A program made the translations under genes and the position numbers. From assembly GCA_028023455.1 (NCBI GenBank), contig JAQFVV010012405.1, positions 9,319,923 through 9,383,922 of the forward strand: a stretch of 64,000 nt of DNA. Reading direction: 5' to 3'. The stretch is from Epiperipatus broadwayi. Taxonomy: Eukaryota > Onychophora > Udeonychophora > Euonychophora > Peripatidae. The notes beneath the pieces are model-generated. The model saw nothing but the letters and a program-made list of their open reading frames with translations, did no database searches and had not been told where the DNA came from. Positions 40,040 to 52,512 of this stretch are shown here, in pieces (positions within the stretch are counted from its first letter, which is position 1; the number at the start of each line of letters is the position of its first letter).

Positions 40040-40800
40040 ATCACAGTTTCTTTTTTAAAAAAAAAATTATCTGTTTATAAGGCCCATTTTTTTTTTAAAA
40101 AAATGTATTTTAACCATTCTCTAGGGTTCAATGCTTATTTGCATCAGTGGCTTTGGGTCATTCAAAATCGGGTATTTTTTGAGCTATGGTGATGATTTTA
40201 TACTCGTTTGAAAGCTTAGAAAAAGCCCCATAAGATACTGCCCTCTCTTGAATTATTTTACAAGGAAAAAATCAATACTAGGGGTGTTTTAAGTCTAACA
40301 AAAGAAGAAGGCCAATGCTGATTGGCTGGGCCATCCATTCTCGACACTTATTGGCGGATGATTATTTGGTCAAAAAGAGACCGACGATAAATATTTTTCA
40401 CCACAGAAATTGAAAATATATGTTTTAGAGTGTTTTTTTATTATTTTTTGTACATATTATAAATTATTTTCATAAAATCTGCTGAAAATATAGTTATTTT
40501 ACAAAAGTAGTAAGGTTTTATTAAAAAATTGTATACTTTACATGATTGTAAATTGAAAAATAAACCAGCGATAATAACAATTTTGACATCCTGTCAAGAG
40601 TTTAGATTGCCCCAAGCTGTTTATTTGATTTTCAAACAAAGATTAATGTTTTAGAATATTTTTCTGGCATTTATTTACATATTATAATGTATTTTCATTA
40701 AAATATGCTGAAAATATAATTATTTTTAGAAAAACGTTAAGATTTTACTAAAAAATTCTTAAATTTTTTAATAACATAAATCTGGAAGAGATATAAATGA
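40040..40800. repeat. Diverged local repeat with CCAAT-like words
   Basis: Two loosely similar blocks of about 150 bp, about 210-220 bp apart (around 40410-40560 and 40620-40790), share TGAAAATATA.TTATTTT and TTTTA.TAAAAAATT. Upstream, GCCAATGCTGATTGGC (40311-40326) is an inverted pair of CCAAT-like words. Confidence 0.4.
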
Positions 40801-41748
40801 TGTTTGCATTGCTTGTAATTTGCTACAATCTTTTCTTTGATTTTTGCACTTTTGAATATTTCTATATTTACAAATAAAAATATATTTTTGAAAAAACTTT
40901 CGTTTACTTTCTTAATGTTACAAATAATTAATATACTTTTGGCAAACAAAACTAAAATTAATATAATATTAAAAGATGAATATATTTATATTAGTGAGTT
41001 TGTGAATTGACCAATTAAAAGTTCAGAGTTTTACCTCACTCAGCTAATAAATAAATTGACCAAGGAAAGGTTAATATCACCTTTTTTTTTCTTTTAAAAA
41101 TATAAAGTCAATTTTTGTTTGACAGGTACTTGTTGATTGATTGATTATTGACAGGATTTTAAATTTAAAATGTTTTTCTTTTCCTTTTTTTTAGTCTAAA
41201 AGATTTTTAAAATCTGTTTTTTCTTTTAAAACATAAATTTTAGATAATTCTTTTTGTATATAGATATGATGATTGCAGGTTGCTCTTAACTATAATGTTT
41301 TTTAGAATTTAAAATATAAATTTCAAAATGTCTTTTTGTTTTCTCAATAAATGATTTTAAACAATATCATTGTATATTATATATTTCACATTTAAAATGT
41401 TATTTCAAAAATGAATTATTTAAAATAACTCACATTATATATTCAATGCAATCTGTTTGTCTGTAGTTTCTTGCAGGTATAGATAAACAGCAGCATATGT
41501 ATAATTACTTCTTCAGCAAACTGGGTTTCTCTTGGTATACTATAGTGCAATGGATGTCTACCTTTCCACAAAATGTTAAAAGTGGATAGGAACAAGTCCC
41601 TAATTTGTTTGAAAGTGGTCTAGTAAAAGTTATTAAAACTGTCAACAGAGGCAAAAAAATCAAGTGTTAATATCTCTATAACACTGCAGATATAGTATTC
41701 ATTTAGTGTGATTTAAAGTATATATTTGGGCCAGAGATAATGTATATC
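40801..41748. other. AT-rich intergenic, nothing recognised
   Basis: No gene or repeat family recognised. Confidence 0.5.
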
Positions 41749-41839
41749 TTAATAAAGGATTAATGAAAATAATAAATATATGAACTAACTAAAGGAAAAA
41801 TAAAAACATAATAAAAACACACAATTACTTCTCTATAAA

Positions 41840-41889
41840 GCTGCTTTAATATTTCAACCAGCAGACTGGTTTTCATCAGAAAGCACAGC
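41840..41889 (-). ncRNA. Candidate hammerhead ribozyme, HHE-3 left arm
   Basis: Minus strand: stem I GCT/AGC plus GCTTT/AAAGC with a 2-nt bulge, CTGATGA (41873-41879), an extra A, then a 6-bp stem II AACCAG/CTGGTT with loop TCTG. GAAA (41852-41855) is followed by the self-complementary stem III word ATAT and T as H17. The unpaired A next to the core is not canonical and may weaken activity. Confidence 0.5.
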
Positions 41890-42141
41890 AAAATGCTAAA
41901 ATATTACAAACAGTTATGTATCAGATAACAAAACTAATTTCTATAGGCTAAAAATCTTTACAAAACTTTGTAAATATATAAAAAAAACATTTACAAAACT
42001 TTGTATAAAAAATACAAAAAAACTCTTTCATGAAAAATGTATATGTATAAGATATATAGTAAAATATATATACAGTTTTTTTGGTGTGTACTTATGTAAT
42101 AGTATATTTTTATTGTTTTTGATATATTTTAATATATAATA

Positions 42142-42433
<292 letters not shown>

Positions 42434-42578
42434 TATGGTTTTAGTTTTTTAAAGAAAGTTTCTTGGATTTTTTATACAAAGTTTTGTAAAGATTTTTAGT
42501 CTATAGGAATTAGATTAGTTATCTGATATGTAACTGTTGATAATATTTTAGCATTTAAATTCTGGAAATAGCCATTTT

Positions 42579-42628
42579 GCAGTGTTTTCTGATGAAAATC
42601 TTTCTGCTGGTTGAAATATTAAAGCAGC
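42579..42628 (+). ncRNA. Candidate hammerhead, HHE-3 right arm, decayed
   Basis: CTGATGA (42589-42595) and GAAA (42613-42616) with ATAT stem III are kept, but stem II no longer pairs well. Probably inactive. Confidence 0.35.
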
Positions 42629-42797
42629 TTTATAGAGAAGTAATTGTGTGTTTTTTATTATGTTAATAAAGGATTAGTAATAGTTATTAATATATTCCCA
42701 TAAAGTAGTTTGCATCAAAATTGTAAAGCAGAACATTTAAAACCTGTCAATTAAACTATAGCAATTTGCTACCTATTTATATACTGAGCAAATAATG

Positions 42798-43150
42798 GTA
42801 CGTGCGGGGAAATTGTGATCTGGGCTGACTAAAAGTGTTGGTTCAGCATGAAATGGATATCTTGAGTATCATTATTTTTTTTTACATGTCTTTGATATGT
42901 TTCAGAAATGTGTGATGGAATAAGTTTGAAATATATTTAAGTGCATATTATATGAAGTTTAAGAATCTTTAAAAGTAAAGTGTTGTTTCAAATGCATCTA
43001 TAGTGTAAGAGGTTGATATGACTTCTGGGCCGATGGATAGTTGTAATAGGATTGAACCAAAGGTGAAAGACACATTAATGAAAGCAAAAACTTGCAGATA
43101 TATATGAAAGATCATGACTTGGGCCAAGTGATGAGTTCCGGTTTTGCATA
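42798..43150 (+). mobile_element. Decayed HHE-2 monomers in tandem
   Basis: Two HHE-2-like cores about 290 bp apart. The first (42825-42880) keeps stem II GTGTT/AGCAT, GAAA and ATCTTGAGTATCATTAT but has a ruined CTGATGA. The second (43105-43150) has GGGCCAAGTGATGAG (C3 changed to G) and a degraded stem II. Both are on the plus strand, which implies that HHE-2 also once formed direct tandem arrays. Confidence 0.5.
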
Positions 43151-43251
43151 AAATACAGGGCCATTTGTCTTTTATGCGTTTTTATTCATATATTTTCAAA
43201 AGAATGGGTGATGGTGTGGAGATTATTTAATATATTTATAAAAGACATTAG

Positions 43252-43351
43252 TCAAGCGTTGGTGGCTTTTGGTTAGCATAGCTGCCTTCCAAGCAGCTGG
43301 CCCGGGTTCTCTTCCCAGTCAACGCATTTGATACATGAGCAAAAAAAAAAA
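43252..43351 (+). mobile_element. tRNA-Gly(UCC)-derived mini-SINE, copy 2
   Basis: The body starts at 43256 with an acceptor stem GCGTTGG/TCAACGC, anticodon loop CTTCCAA and B box CCCGGGTTCTCTTCCC. The D-arm is shortened (GGCTTTTGGTTAGC). The unique tail TTTGATACATGAGC and an A-run at 43341-43351 follow. The TSD is AAAAGACATTAG / AAAAGATATTAG (43240-43251 and 43348-43359, one mismatch). The tail matches copy 1, so this is a family rather than two independent tRNA retrocopies. Confidence 0.85.
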
Positions 43352-43359
43352 GATATTAG

Positions 43360-44185
43360 AGGCAAAAAAGAAATGGAGATGAATAACTATGTTAGTTTAA
43401 GAAATGATTATTGATAATCATTGTTATATTTATCTAGAGTCGTGTGTGTCCAAATCTTGGGTGAACTAAGTTTGACACCAAAATGTAACAATTTAAAATA
43501 ATAAGTTTCTCACAATGACTTTTAAGGTTACAATTATAAAATGTCCACAGTTTTTTTTTTAGTAGAAATACAGTCCATAATATTACAAGAAACAAAAACC
43601 AATTGTTTAACACCCCCCCGCCCCCTCTTTCATTTAATCGACTAGTAAAACTTAAACGATGACTCTACAAACAAACTTTGGTAAATATTATAGTTAAAGA
43701 ATATTACTTCAGATAATATTATTATAGACAACTTTGTACATGTCAAAAGAAAAATCAGATATCTTTTTTTAGTGTTTAAGTTTAATATATAATCTATATA
43801 CCTTCATACAATAATGCGGTCGCTTTTTAATAATTATTTTATTTCGGACGATCATATCTATTACTGTTCAAATATTTTTTCTTCACTCAAAACTATTTTC
43901 TAGATTAACAGTTTTTTATATATTTTTTTCCTTTTTATATTCACAAATATAATAATCAGGAAATATAAATTTTTTTGTAAACTTTGTGTAATTAAAATGT
44001 AAATACTATATAGCAAAATGTCATAAAATTTAATTAAATTTTATTAACAATTTTATTTTTTGTTTATGTATACTTTTTTACAGTTAAAATTTAATAAGTA
44101 TACATATAATGAAAAAATAATTAGAAATATTGGAAAAGTTAGTAGATCATATATATATACACACACAATGTGTCTCAGTGAAAAG
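43360..44185. other. AT-rich intergenic, nothing recognised
   Basis: Includes a C-run near 43613. No gene found. Confidence 0.5.
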
Positions 44186-44439
44186 TAACTGGTGATGATG
44201 ATGAGATGAGATGAAATGCATTGTGATTTCTCCTTTTTCAGAGTCAGAAATCTCTCAGCTACTATGCTCAGAGAAACCTGTTAGTTACTTTATCTTTCCT
44301 TTCCATTCTGCCCTAAGTTTTTCCCATATTGTTCTCTATCCTTCCCCATCCCATTTCCACAACATAATCTTTGTCAACTCTATGGCTTTTATATCTAAAA
44401 ATCCCCCTTATCTTTTTCCAAACCCAGCATAAAAAACAA

Positions 44440-47400
44440 GAACCCACTTTCTGTACATTCATTTTGTTTATATTTATTCTCCCACAACTTCATTATTTGA
44501 ACCTTTTTTGCCTTCAGGTATTTATATTCAATTAATAGATGCCAAATATTCTCTATGCCTTCGTTAAATGCCTAATAATCTCTATGCTTTCCTAACAGAA
44601 CTTTCAGAATAAATCACCCACATTTTTCTATTTATGTGTATATTCCCTTGTTGTTAAAGATTCTGTTTGAGCTTTAAACAGTAAACTACTTTCCTTGTTA
44701 TTGTCATAAATTACCTCACAACCAATATTCTGTTTACTTTTATATATATTTAAACTCTTTTTACTCTTCCTACTAATTCTCCATTTCTCCAACTACCTAT
44801 TTTTTATTAATTCATCTATTCTTCTATCACATTCCTTGCTACTATAACTCTCAACAATTGTCCTAACACAATCATACCACTTTGTATATATATACTGACA
44901 TAAATTCCTTATACAAATCTTCTGCATATCATATTATCTTTCTCACCCATCTTGTTATCTGTCCTTTACTCATAACACAATTAAATACTATTTTGACTAT
45001 TCTCTTATTATTTATAAATTGCAATCTACCAAACGTTTTCATTTTGCATTTTGCATCTCTCATATAGAAACTTGACCATCCCATTTCCTCTTGAATTGCC
45101 TCCTTTGCCATCCACACATGTGCATCTAATGCATGTCTTCCTACTTCTCTTTGTACTTTTTTTAAGTAATCTAACACACCATTACCAACACATAATGCAT
45201 CATTACCATGTGTTAACCTTACTATTGCCACTCTCTTCCATACAATTCTAGCTACATCATATTTATTATACAAAAACATTGTTAATTCCTTTATCAATCC
45301 TCCCCTCTTTTTGTTTCATTTATCAAATTTTTTCCTTATTCATCCAAACAATTTCACTGATTACTTAAGACAATTCCCAAATAGTTATAACTATTCACCA
45401 CATTTATCTTTATATGCCCCAAATAAAAATTCTTTCTTTTTTCCCCCCAGTATTTATGATCATTACTTTTGATTTTTCTTCACTAAATTTAATCCCCATC
45501 TCTTTCCCCACCACTGTGCATGTCTTCAGCATAACTTCCATATCTTCTCTACTTTTTATGCACAAGAAGACATCATCTGCAAATAAAAAACCCAAAAATG
45601 TATATACTCCCTTGACACCTTAATGGTATCTTTACCCCCTCTTCCTAGCCTTCCTATTGCTCTTTTTACTTCTTTCAAATACAGCAAAAACAAAATATGT
45701 GACATAGGGCATCATTGCCTTAACCCCACTCAATTTTCAACTTTAATTGATTCTATATTTCCTAACTGATACATATAGTAATTATTTCATACAATATCTT
45801 AATAAGATCCACTAAAGTTCCTGAAATCCCAAATTTACTAAACTTACCCATAATCTATTTTTATTTACTCTATCTTACACATTTTCTATATGTATAAAAA
45901 CCATACATAACTGTCCATCTGTATTTCTACTCTTATCTATAAGTTGTGTAACTACAAATAAACTATCTCCTATATGCCTAACTGATCGAAAATCTCCTTG
46001 CATTTCTCCCATTATATTATTGTCTTTCATCCATTTTGTGATTTTTCCAGCTACCATATATGTGAAAATTTTATATAACACTGGCATTATGACTATCAGT
46101 CTATAATTGCTTAACTTTCTATGATCCTTACCCTTTCTTTTAAATAGTAGCCTTACTCTTGTATTACTCCAACTATCTGGAAATTCTCTCTTCTGTACTA
46201 TCTTATTAAAACATGATAATTGATTTAATTTTGCCCTATTTTCAAAATTCATCATCATCTCTGCTGCCCATCCATATAAATAGCTTGTCTTCCATTTTTC
46301 AATTTCTTTCCTGTCTTATTCAATTCATTTTTTGTAAACCTAATATTTCCATTACTATATGCTTTCATGTGTGGTATGACACTGTCCTTTACATCTAACA
46401 TCTTTTCTATATCCATTACATACTTATTTAAAATCAACTCTAATTCTTTTCTATAGTTACACTCTATTTCCTCATCATCTAGTAATATACTATTTATCTC
46501 CCCTATATATTTTTTTAATGTATTACAAATTTTTTTACTTCCATCTCTTCCATTTTAATTAATATCCTCCAACAATTTACTATTTAATTTTTTTCTCTTT
46601 ATATATCGATCTATTTTAGCCAATTTCTTTTTTTAAAAAAAATATTTTTTTTATTTAACATTAACATCTTTTTCATTTATTTTTTTCATTTTCTTTGTTC
46701 TTAACAGCACACTTATATTCTCTGCATGATTTTCCCTTATCTTTTACACTTTGACTAACTCTCACTTTTCAATTACTTTTATTTTGTGAATATTCTCATC
46801 TAAAACCCTATTTGCCACTTTTTCTACTTCACCACATCGGTCCTTATATTCACCCCTAACCAACCCTTCCATGATATCTTCAACTTTTATTTTATATTCT
46901 TCTAACTTATTCTTATTATTCATTCTCCATTCACATCTTCCACTATCCTTCCCACATTTATTACTATTTTCCATCACATTACTAACCATTTCTATTATAA
47001 AGAAGTTATGATCACTATTACATACTCTCTCTTCGTTATCAAACACTTGAATTTCCAATACGTTATTTTCCCTCTTTCTCTACTAATACATAATCTATTG
47101 TGCGAAATATATTATTTATATACCATGTGTATTGACCCTCATAAATATTTGATAAATTTTCAATGCCCAAATTCATTCTATGACAAAAATTCTTCAAAAG
47201 TTGTCCATTCTTGCTATTACGCCATCAATTTCTTCAATATGCCATTCATACAACCTATAACCAGTATTTTTACCCTCTTTTTTTGAAATACTGCATATCC
47301 TTAACTGGGCATTCATATATGCTACTATTTCACTCCATTATAGTTTCACTATCTGCAGTGGCTATATACACCATGGCCACCATTCATTCTTATCTTCCTA

Positions 47401-47700
47401 ACCTGATCTCAAATGATAAATGTTCTTGACAGTTAACAGTATTTAAATATTTTTTGATAATACCTCCTTTTTTCTTTTCTGTTTATACCCTACCATACCA
47501 AGTATTCAACTATAGGTTCTTCTTCTTTTCTTAGATGTGTTTCCACTACTGCTAGTACTTCAAGCTCTTTATTTTTAATTACTTTGTTTAATTCCAGACA
47601 CTTTTCTGGTCTCCTGCCATCTCTCATATTCAAATATCCAACTTTAACAGTTTCTTCTTTTCAAACTACCGTTTTATAAATTCTTTTGACTCTTTCTTCT
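44440..47700 (-). pseudogene. LINE ORF2: APE endonuclease and reverse transcriptase, broken
   Basis: Start region VKVGYLNMRDGRRPEK with LAVVETHLRKEEEP (endonuclease N-terminus), then FRTIDYVLVEKEG and NSDHNFFIIEM (catalytic Asp-His) at 47058-46762. RT: NTRVRLLFKRKGKDHRKLSN, a QGDFRSVRHIGDSLF block and VFIHIENV in place of the motif A Asp (46258-45875), then FADDVFLC with intact FADD at 45595-45410. The post-RT block NKYDVARIVWK...EEMGWSSFYMRDAK lies at 45297-44929. A zinc-finger region lies further down in degraded form. Many stops and frameshifts; not functional. Confidence 0.82.
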
Positions 47701-47829
47701 CCATTATATTTGTAAGTAACTTGCTTACCATTAATTTTATAGACCCATTCCCTCTCCACATCTACACTTATATTCAATTCAGTTATCCTTTGTTTATTTC
47801 TTAAGGTCTGGCCATTGTTCTGCTATTTG

Positions 47830-48976
47830 ATAATATTGCAATTTACCCCTCCCCCTTATAAGTGTTCTGAACTATAATATTCTTTATAAGTCAAACTCCC
47901 TAAATTACTTTCTTGTTTTGCTGAGTGCAATCCATCTTTACTATATAACTCCCTCTTATTAATTAAAAAATCCTATATCCACAAACATAACATCATTTCT
48001 CTCACACATTTTTTTCAATATCTCATTTAAAGAACATGCCCTATCTAATATATACCTATTGTTAAATCTTGGTAATAATCCTATTAGTCCTACTCTTTCT
48101 TTAATCTTACTCAAATTACTAATCAAAAATCCTATATCCACAAACATAACATCATTTCTCTCACACAATTTTTTCAATCTCCATTTAAAGAACATGCCCT
48201 ATCTAACATATACCTATTGTTAAATCTTGGTAATAATCCTATTATTCCTGTTCTTTCTTTAATCTTACTCAAATTACTAATCAATTCTATGTATTCATCC
48301 ATTACTCTCTCTGATGGCTCTGACACATTATTTCTTCTTATCATAACTTATACATCTCCACTCCTTTGTTTCTTTACCTTATCTGTAACATACCTAATTC
48401 TAGCTCCAGGCAAACATGTTTCTATTTTCCCTTGCAATTACATGTCCACACCCTCTAATTAGTAAATCTCCTATCAATATTGTCACATAGTTTATTTTCC
48501 CTACTTCATCTGTAACATTCTCTTCTACCTTTTAGACTTCCTTATCTACTTTTTCCTTATCATTTCTATTCAATAATTCCTTTATCTGCTCACACTTTGT
48601 CTCTAATGATTTTAATTTTGCTTCTACATCCTTCATCTCTTCCTCTATTTTACTTATTCTTTGGCTAACCATCTCCATTGCACTATTTATTTTGTCATCC
48701 ATATTTCAGTAAAAACATACTCTATTCTATCTTTCTCAACTACATTTTGGTCCATTTCTCCTGACTTTTTCTCTAAACTATCTACACTTAGATACACTTC
48801 ACCCCTTTTATCACATTCATACATAATCTACATAACCGTACACCTGTTACATCAATCCTAGACTTATTTAAGCATTTCAAATAATATACCTTATCACATA
48901 TGGTACATTCTACTACAGCATAACTAATTTCTTTCTGATCATTATATATACATTGTGGGATACAAATACAATCCAT
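47830..48976 (-). pseudogene. LINE ORF1: PHD finger, coiled coil, SGNH esterase, broken
   Basis: PHD-like finger at 48976-48788 with Cys pairs ECTIC and LCRLC; the usual His of the KWYHLKC-type motif is Tyr (KVYYLKC). A coiled coil follows, MDDKINSAMEMVSQRISKIE onwards (48700-48580). Then comes the esterase: IGDLLIRG in place of GDSLIRG (the nucleophile Ser is lost), PGARIRYVTDKV, GLLPRFNNRY and NDVMFVDIGF, ending in KDGLHSAKQ near 47930. A 159-bp (53-codon) tandem duplication lies inside the esterase. In CR1-type elements this domain set is thought to aid RNP function; here it is dead. Confidence 0.75.
47966..48283 (-). repeat. In-frame 159-bp tandem duplication in ORF1 esterase
   Basis: Copies 47966-48124 and 48125-48283, each containing TCCTATATCCACAAACATAA. 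The length is a multiple of three and both copies read NDVMFVDIGF. One copy has a 1-nt shift after RACSLN. Confidence 0.9.
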
Positions 48977-49090
48977 ATTTCCTATTTTTCCAGGTCCCCA
49001 TCCCTATATTTACTTTTATGCTTTCTCTACTACTCTTCAAACATCTTTATATAAAATGGGAAAAACTTTTCTTTCTTTCAATGGTGATCA

Positions 49091-49160
49091 ATAAACATGT
49101 GTTTTCTCATCTTATGCCTCTAAAATAAACATGTGTTTTCTCATCTTATGCCTCTAAAAT
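49091..49160 (+). repeat. 34-bp tandem duplication
   Basis: ATAAACATGTGTTTTCTCAT repeated at 49091 and 49125 with identical following sequence up to CCTCTAAAAT. Confidence 0.9.
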
Positions 49161-49735
49161 GTTATCTTCTTTCTCAAATAAATCATTCTCTTTCTTAAAT
49201 TAAAAAAATTCTTTAATAACAAACCTGCTAAAAATCCAATTAATCTTATGTACAACTTAATTTTAAAGCCTCCTTGCAGTAACACACACAAGTTATTTTT
49301 TTTCCCTTTTATATTTAAGATGGTGTAACAAAGCACTTTTCAAACATTATCAATATGCCTGCAGCACAATCTTTTAATCAATTTTTGTTATGTAGTGATG
49401 TAATTTAGCTATTAAAAATTTGAAGATAAATGTGTTAATGTGTTCATACTTAATCTATGATAAAATAAAACACTAATATTGAAACCACTAGTGAAATATT
49501 TAAAATGATTTAATCTGTGTAAGGCAGTGAAGCCATGCCTTGCAAAATATGTTTAAAACATTGTCAAGAGGTTAGTAATATTTTATAGTGGATGCAAGGA
49601 CATTGAAGATGATGTATGAAGATACAACTCCTCCCCCATCTCATTTTATGATGTAATTGGAGATCCAGACATGATAGTATCTTAAATTTTTTTATAATGA
49701 ATAGCTAAACTAAGCTGCTACATAATAAATGTTAT
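49161..49735. other. Spacer between two divergent LINE copies
   Basis: May include 5' UTR remnants of either copy; no coding signal. Confidence 0.4.
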
Positions 49736-51795
49736 TTACAGGTGGTGCTACAGGAAACTTTGAAAGAAAATGAATGGTAAAAGAATTTAGGTCATAGAGA
49801 AAAAGTAAAGTTATTATCATGTTTTAATAAGATGGCATAGAAGAGAGTTTTTCCGGATAGTTGGAGTAATACAAGAATAAGATTATTATTTAAAGGAAAG
49901 AATCATAGAAAGTTAAATAATTATAGACCAATAGCAGTGACATTAGTTTTATATAAAGTTTTCTTATATATGGTACCTGGAAGAGTTGTAAAATGGATGG
50001 AAGAGAATAATGTAGTGGGGGGAAATGCAAGGAGGTTTTAGGCCATATAGACATATAGGGGATAGTTTATTTGTAGTTACACAACTTATGGATATGGGTA
50101 GGAATTCAGGTAGATCATTTATATATGAGTTTTATAGATATAGAGAGAGCATATGATAGAGTAAATAGAAATTGATTATGGGTAAGTTTAGAAAATTTGG
50201 AAATGGATGAAACTTTAGTAAATATTATTAAGAAATTATATGAAAATAATTACTATACTTATCAATTAGGGGATATAGAATCAGTTAAAGTTAAAAATGG
50301 GGTGGGATTAAGGCAAGGATGCCCTATGTCATCTATTTTGTTTTTTTTGTATTTGAGTGAAATGGAGAAAGCAATAGAAAGACTAGGAAGAGGGATAGAG
50401 ATACTGTTAATAGGTGGCAAGGGAGTATATACTTTGTCGGGTCTTTTTTTTGCAGATCATATCTTTTTGTGTGCAGAAAGAAGAAAAGATATGGAAATTA
50501 TGCTGAGGACATGTGCAAGGGTGGGTAAAGAGATGGGGATTAAATTTAGTAAAGAAAAATCAAATATAATGATGGTTAATACTGGGAAAAGAGAAGATGT
50601 AGAATTTTTATTGGGGGATATAAAGTTAAGTGTGGTGGATAGATATAGATATTTGGGAATCATCTTAAGTAATCAGGAAAATTTCTTGGATGAATGGGAG
50701 AAAAAATTGGTAAATGAAGCAAAGAAAAGAAAGGGTTTGGTAAAAAAACTAACAGTGTTTTCATATAATAAATATGATGTAGCTAGAATTGTATGGAAGG
50801 GAATTGCAGTAGCAGGTTAACATATGGTAATGATACATTATGTGTTAGTAAAGTGGTATTAGATTATTTAGAGAAAGTACAAAGGAAGTAGGAAGCCATG
50901 CATTAGATGCAGAGGTGTGGAAAGCAAAGGAGGCAATTCAAGGAGAAATGGGATGGTCAAGTTTTTATATGAAAGATGCAAAAAGTAAAATAAAAATGTT
51001 TGGTAGGTTGCAGTTTATGAATAGTAAAAGAATAGCCAAAATAGTGTTTAATTGGGATATGAGTAAAGGGCAGGCAACAAGGTGGATGAGAAAAGTAATG
51101 CGGTATGCAAAAGATTTGGATAAAGAATTTATATCAGTATACTTGTATAAAAGGTGGAATGATTGTGTTAGGAGGATTGTTGAGTGTTATAGTGGTAAGG
51201 AATGGGATAAAAGAATAGATGCATTAATAAAGAATAGGGAGTTGGAGAGATGGAGAACTGGTATGGAGGGTAAGAAGAGTTTAAATATATATAGAAGTAA
51301 CCGGAACATTGGGTGCGAGTTAATTTATGATAATAATGAGGAAAGTAGTTTATTGTTTAAGGCTCAAATGGGATCTTTAGAAACTGGAGAATATACATGT
51401 AAATGGAAAAATATGGGTGATTTAGTGTGCAAATTGTGTAAGAAGGTATAAAAAATATTAGGCATCTGTTGATTGAATGTAAATGCTTGAAAGCAGAAAG
51501 GGTACAAATAATGAAGTTATGGGAGAATAAACATGAACAAAGTGATTATACAGAAAGTGGGTTATTGTTTTTTATGCTGGGTTTGGTAAAAGATAAGGGA
51601 GATTTAGATATAAAGGCCATAGAGTTGACAAAGATTATGTTGTGGAAATGGGGTGGAGCAGATTATGGGAAAGCTTAGGGTGGGGAATGGAGGGGGAAGG
51701 TAAAGTGGCTAACAGGTTTCTTTGGGCATAGTTGCTGAGAGATTCCTGACTCTGTTTAAGGAGAGGTCACAGTACATCACATCACATCAAACTAA
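49736..51795 (+). mobile_element. 5'-truncated second copy of the PHD/esterase-type LINE
   Basis: Plus strand, RT to 3' end only. The 3' UTR from 51681 (AACAGGTTTCTTTGGGCATA, GAGATTCCTGACTCTG) matches the minus-strand copy and ends in (ACATC)n at about 51775-51790. Encoded proteins share long blocks with 44440-47700. Confidence 0.85.
49780..51678 (+). pseudogene. LINE reverse transcriptase and C-terminal zinc finger, broken
   Basis: NTRIRLLFKGKNHRKLNNYR and YKVFLYMVPGRVVKWMEENN (49860-50030, frames shift), then a long open block 50197-50820 with LRQGCPMSSILFFLYL and FADHIFLC in place of FADDIFLC: the second catalytic Asp is His. Next are DRYRYLGIILSNQEN and NKYDVARIVWK. A further open block at 50915-51451 (EMGWSSFYMKDAK, RLQFMNSKRIAKIVFNWDMS) ends in the zinc-finger start LVCKLCKKV. 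After a frameshift, LIECKCLKAERVQ completes the C2HC-type finger, and the protein ends KAIELTKIMLWKWGGADYGK at 51678. It is catalytically dead. Confidence 0.85.
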
Positions 51796-52512
51796 TCATC
51801 CACTAGGATACATAAATAATTTTATAATATAATGAAACAGAGGTATTTATAATGGTATGAATTTAAATATCTGATCATTTTTTTTGCTTTTTTATTTTTT
51901 ATTTTAAAAATAAGCAATTTTTTTGCTCTGATAATTTTTGCTATTGTCTTTTTTAAATTTTATTTTTAAACATATAACATATGTTTAGTGATTTTTTAAT
52001 AGGTAGCTGATGTTCTCATTCAATTTCATAACTTTCAATTCACCTGACATATATTTCAGATTTTTTTCTGGTTTTAAATCAGGGAATAATTAATCTTTTT
52101 TTATTATAGCAAAAATTTTTGTTTTCTTTGGCTTATTTTATAAGGGAAATTTATCTCATTCTTATTCTTTTATTGATAGTTGAGCCAGACAATCTATTTT
52201 AACAGATATCACTTTTATATTGAAGTTGCTTTCTTATCTATGTGGAAGTTAATTTGATAGAGTGTTAATTTTACATTCTCAACTTTTAAATATTGTAAGA
52301 CTTAAAAATATTATCATTTTCGATGACAGAATGCTTTCTTCACAGAATTTAACAGATGTTTAAGAAATATTATCCCTCTTCCCATTCTATTTCGAAAGCA
52401 TCAATTTTTAAAGTGAATTTAGGTTTAAAATTAAGCAACATAAGTTCAGTTTCAAACCCCATCCGATTTATACTATTACAATATTATGTCACTCTTTCAG
52501 TTTACTATAGCT
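51796..52512. other. AT-rich intergenic, nothing recognised
   Basis: No gene or repeat family recognised. Confidence 0.5.

Larger units (their letters stand above)
44186..49030 (-). mobile_element. PHD/esterase-type LINE (CR1/I-like), near full length, decayed
   Basis: Minus-strand order: ORF1 with PHD finger, coiled coil and SGNH esterase (48976 to about 47830); ORF2 with endonuclease and RT (about 47700-44440); 3' UTR to about 44186 ending in CATC/ATC-type simple repeats. The 3' UTR (AACAGGTTTCTCTGAGCATA, GAGATTTCTGACTCTG) matches that of the plus-strand copy at 49736-51795, defining one family. PHD and esterase domains in ORF1 are known from CR1-group elements. Confidence 0.8.

Noticed and set aside
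44882-47429. Plus-strand ORFs across the LINE
   Set aside because: Antisense to recognisable minus-strand endonuclease and RT motifs.
45410-50820. Twin-priming inversion of one LINE insertion
   Set aside because: Both copies reach the 3' UTR end and differ in sequence, so they are separate insertions.
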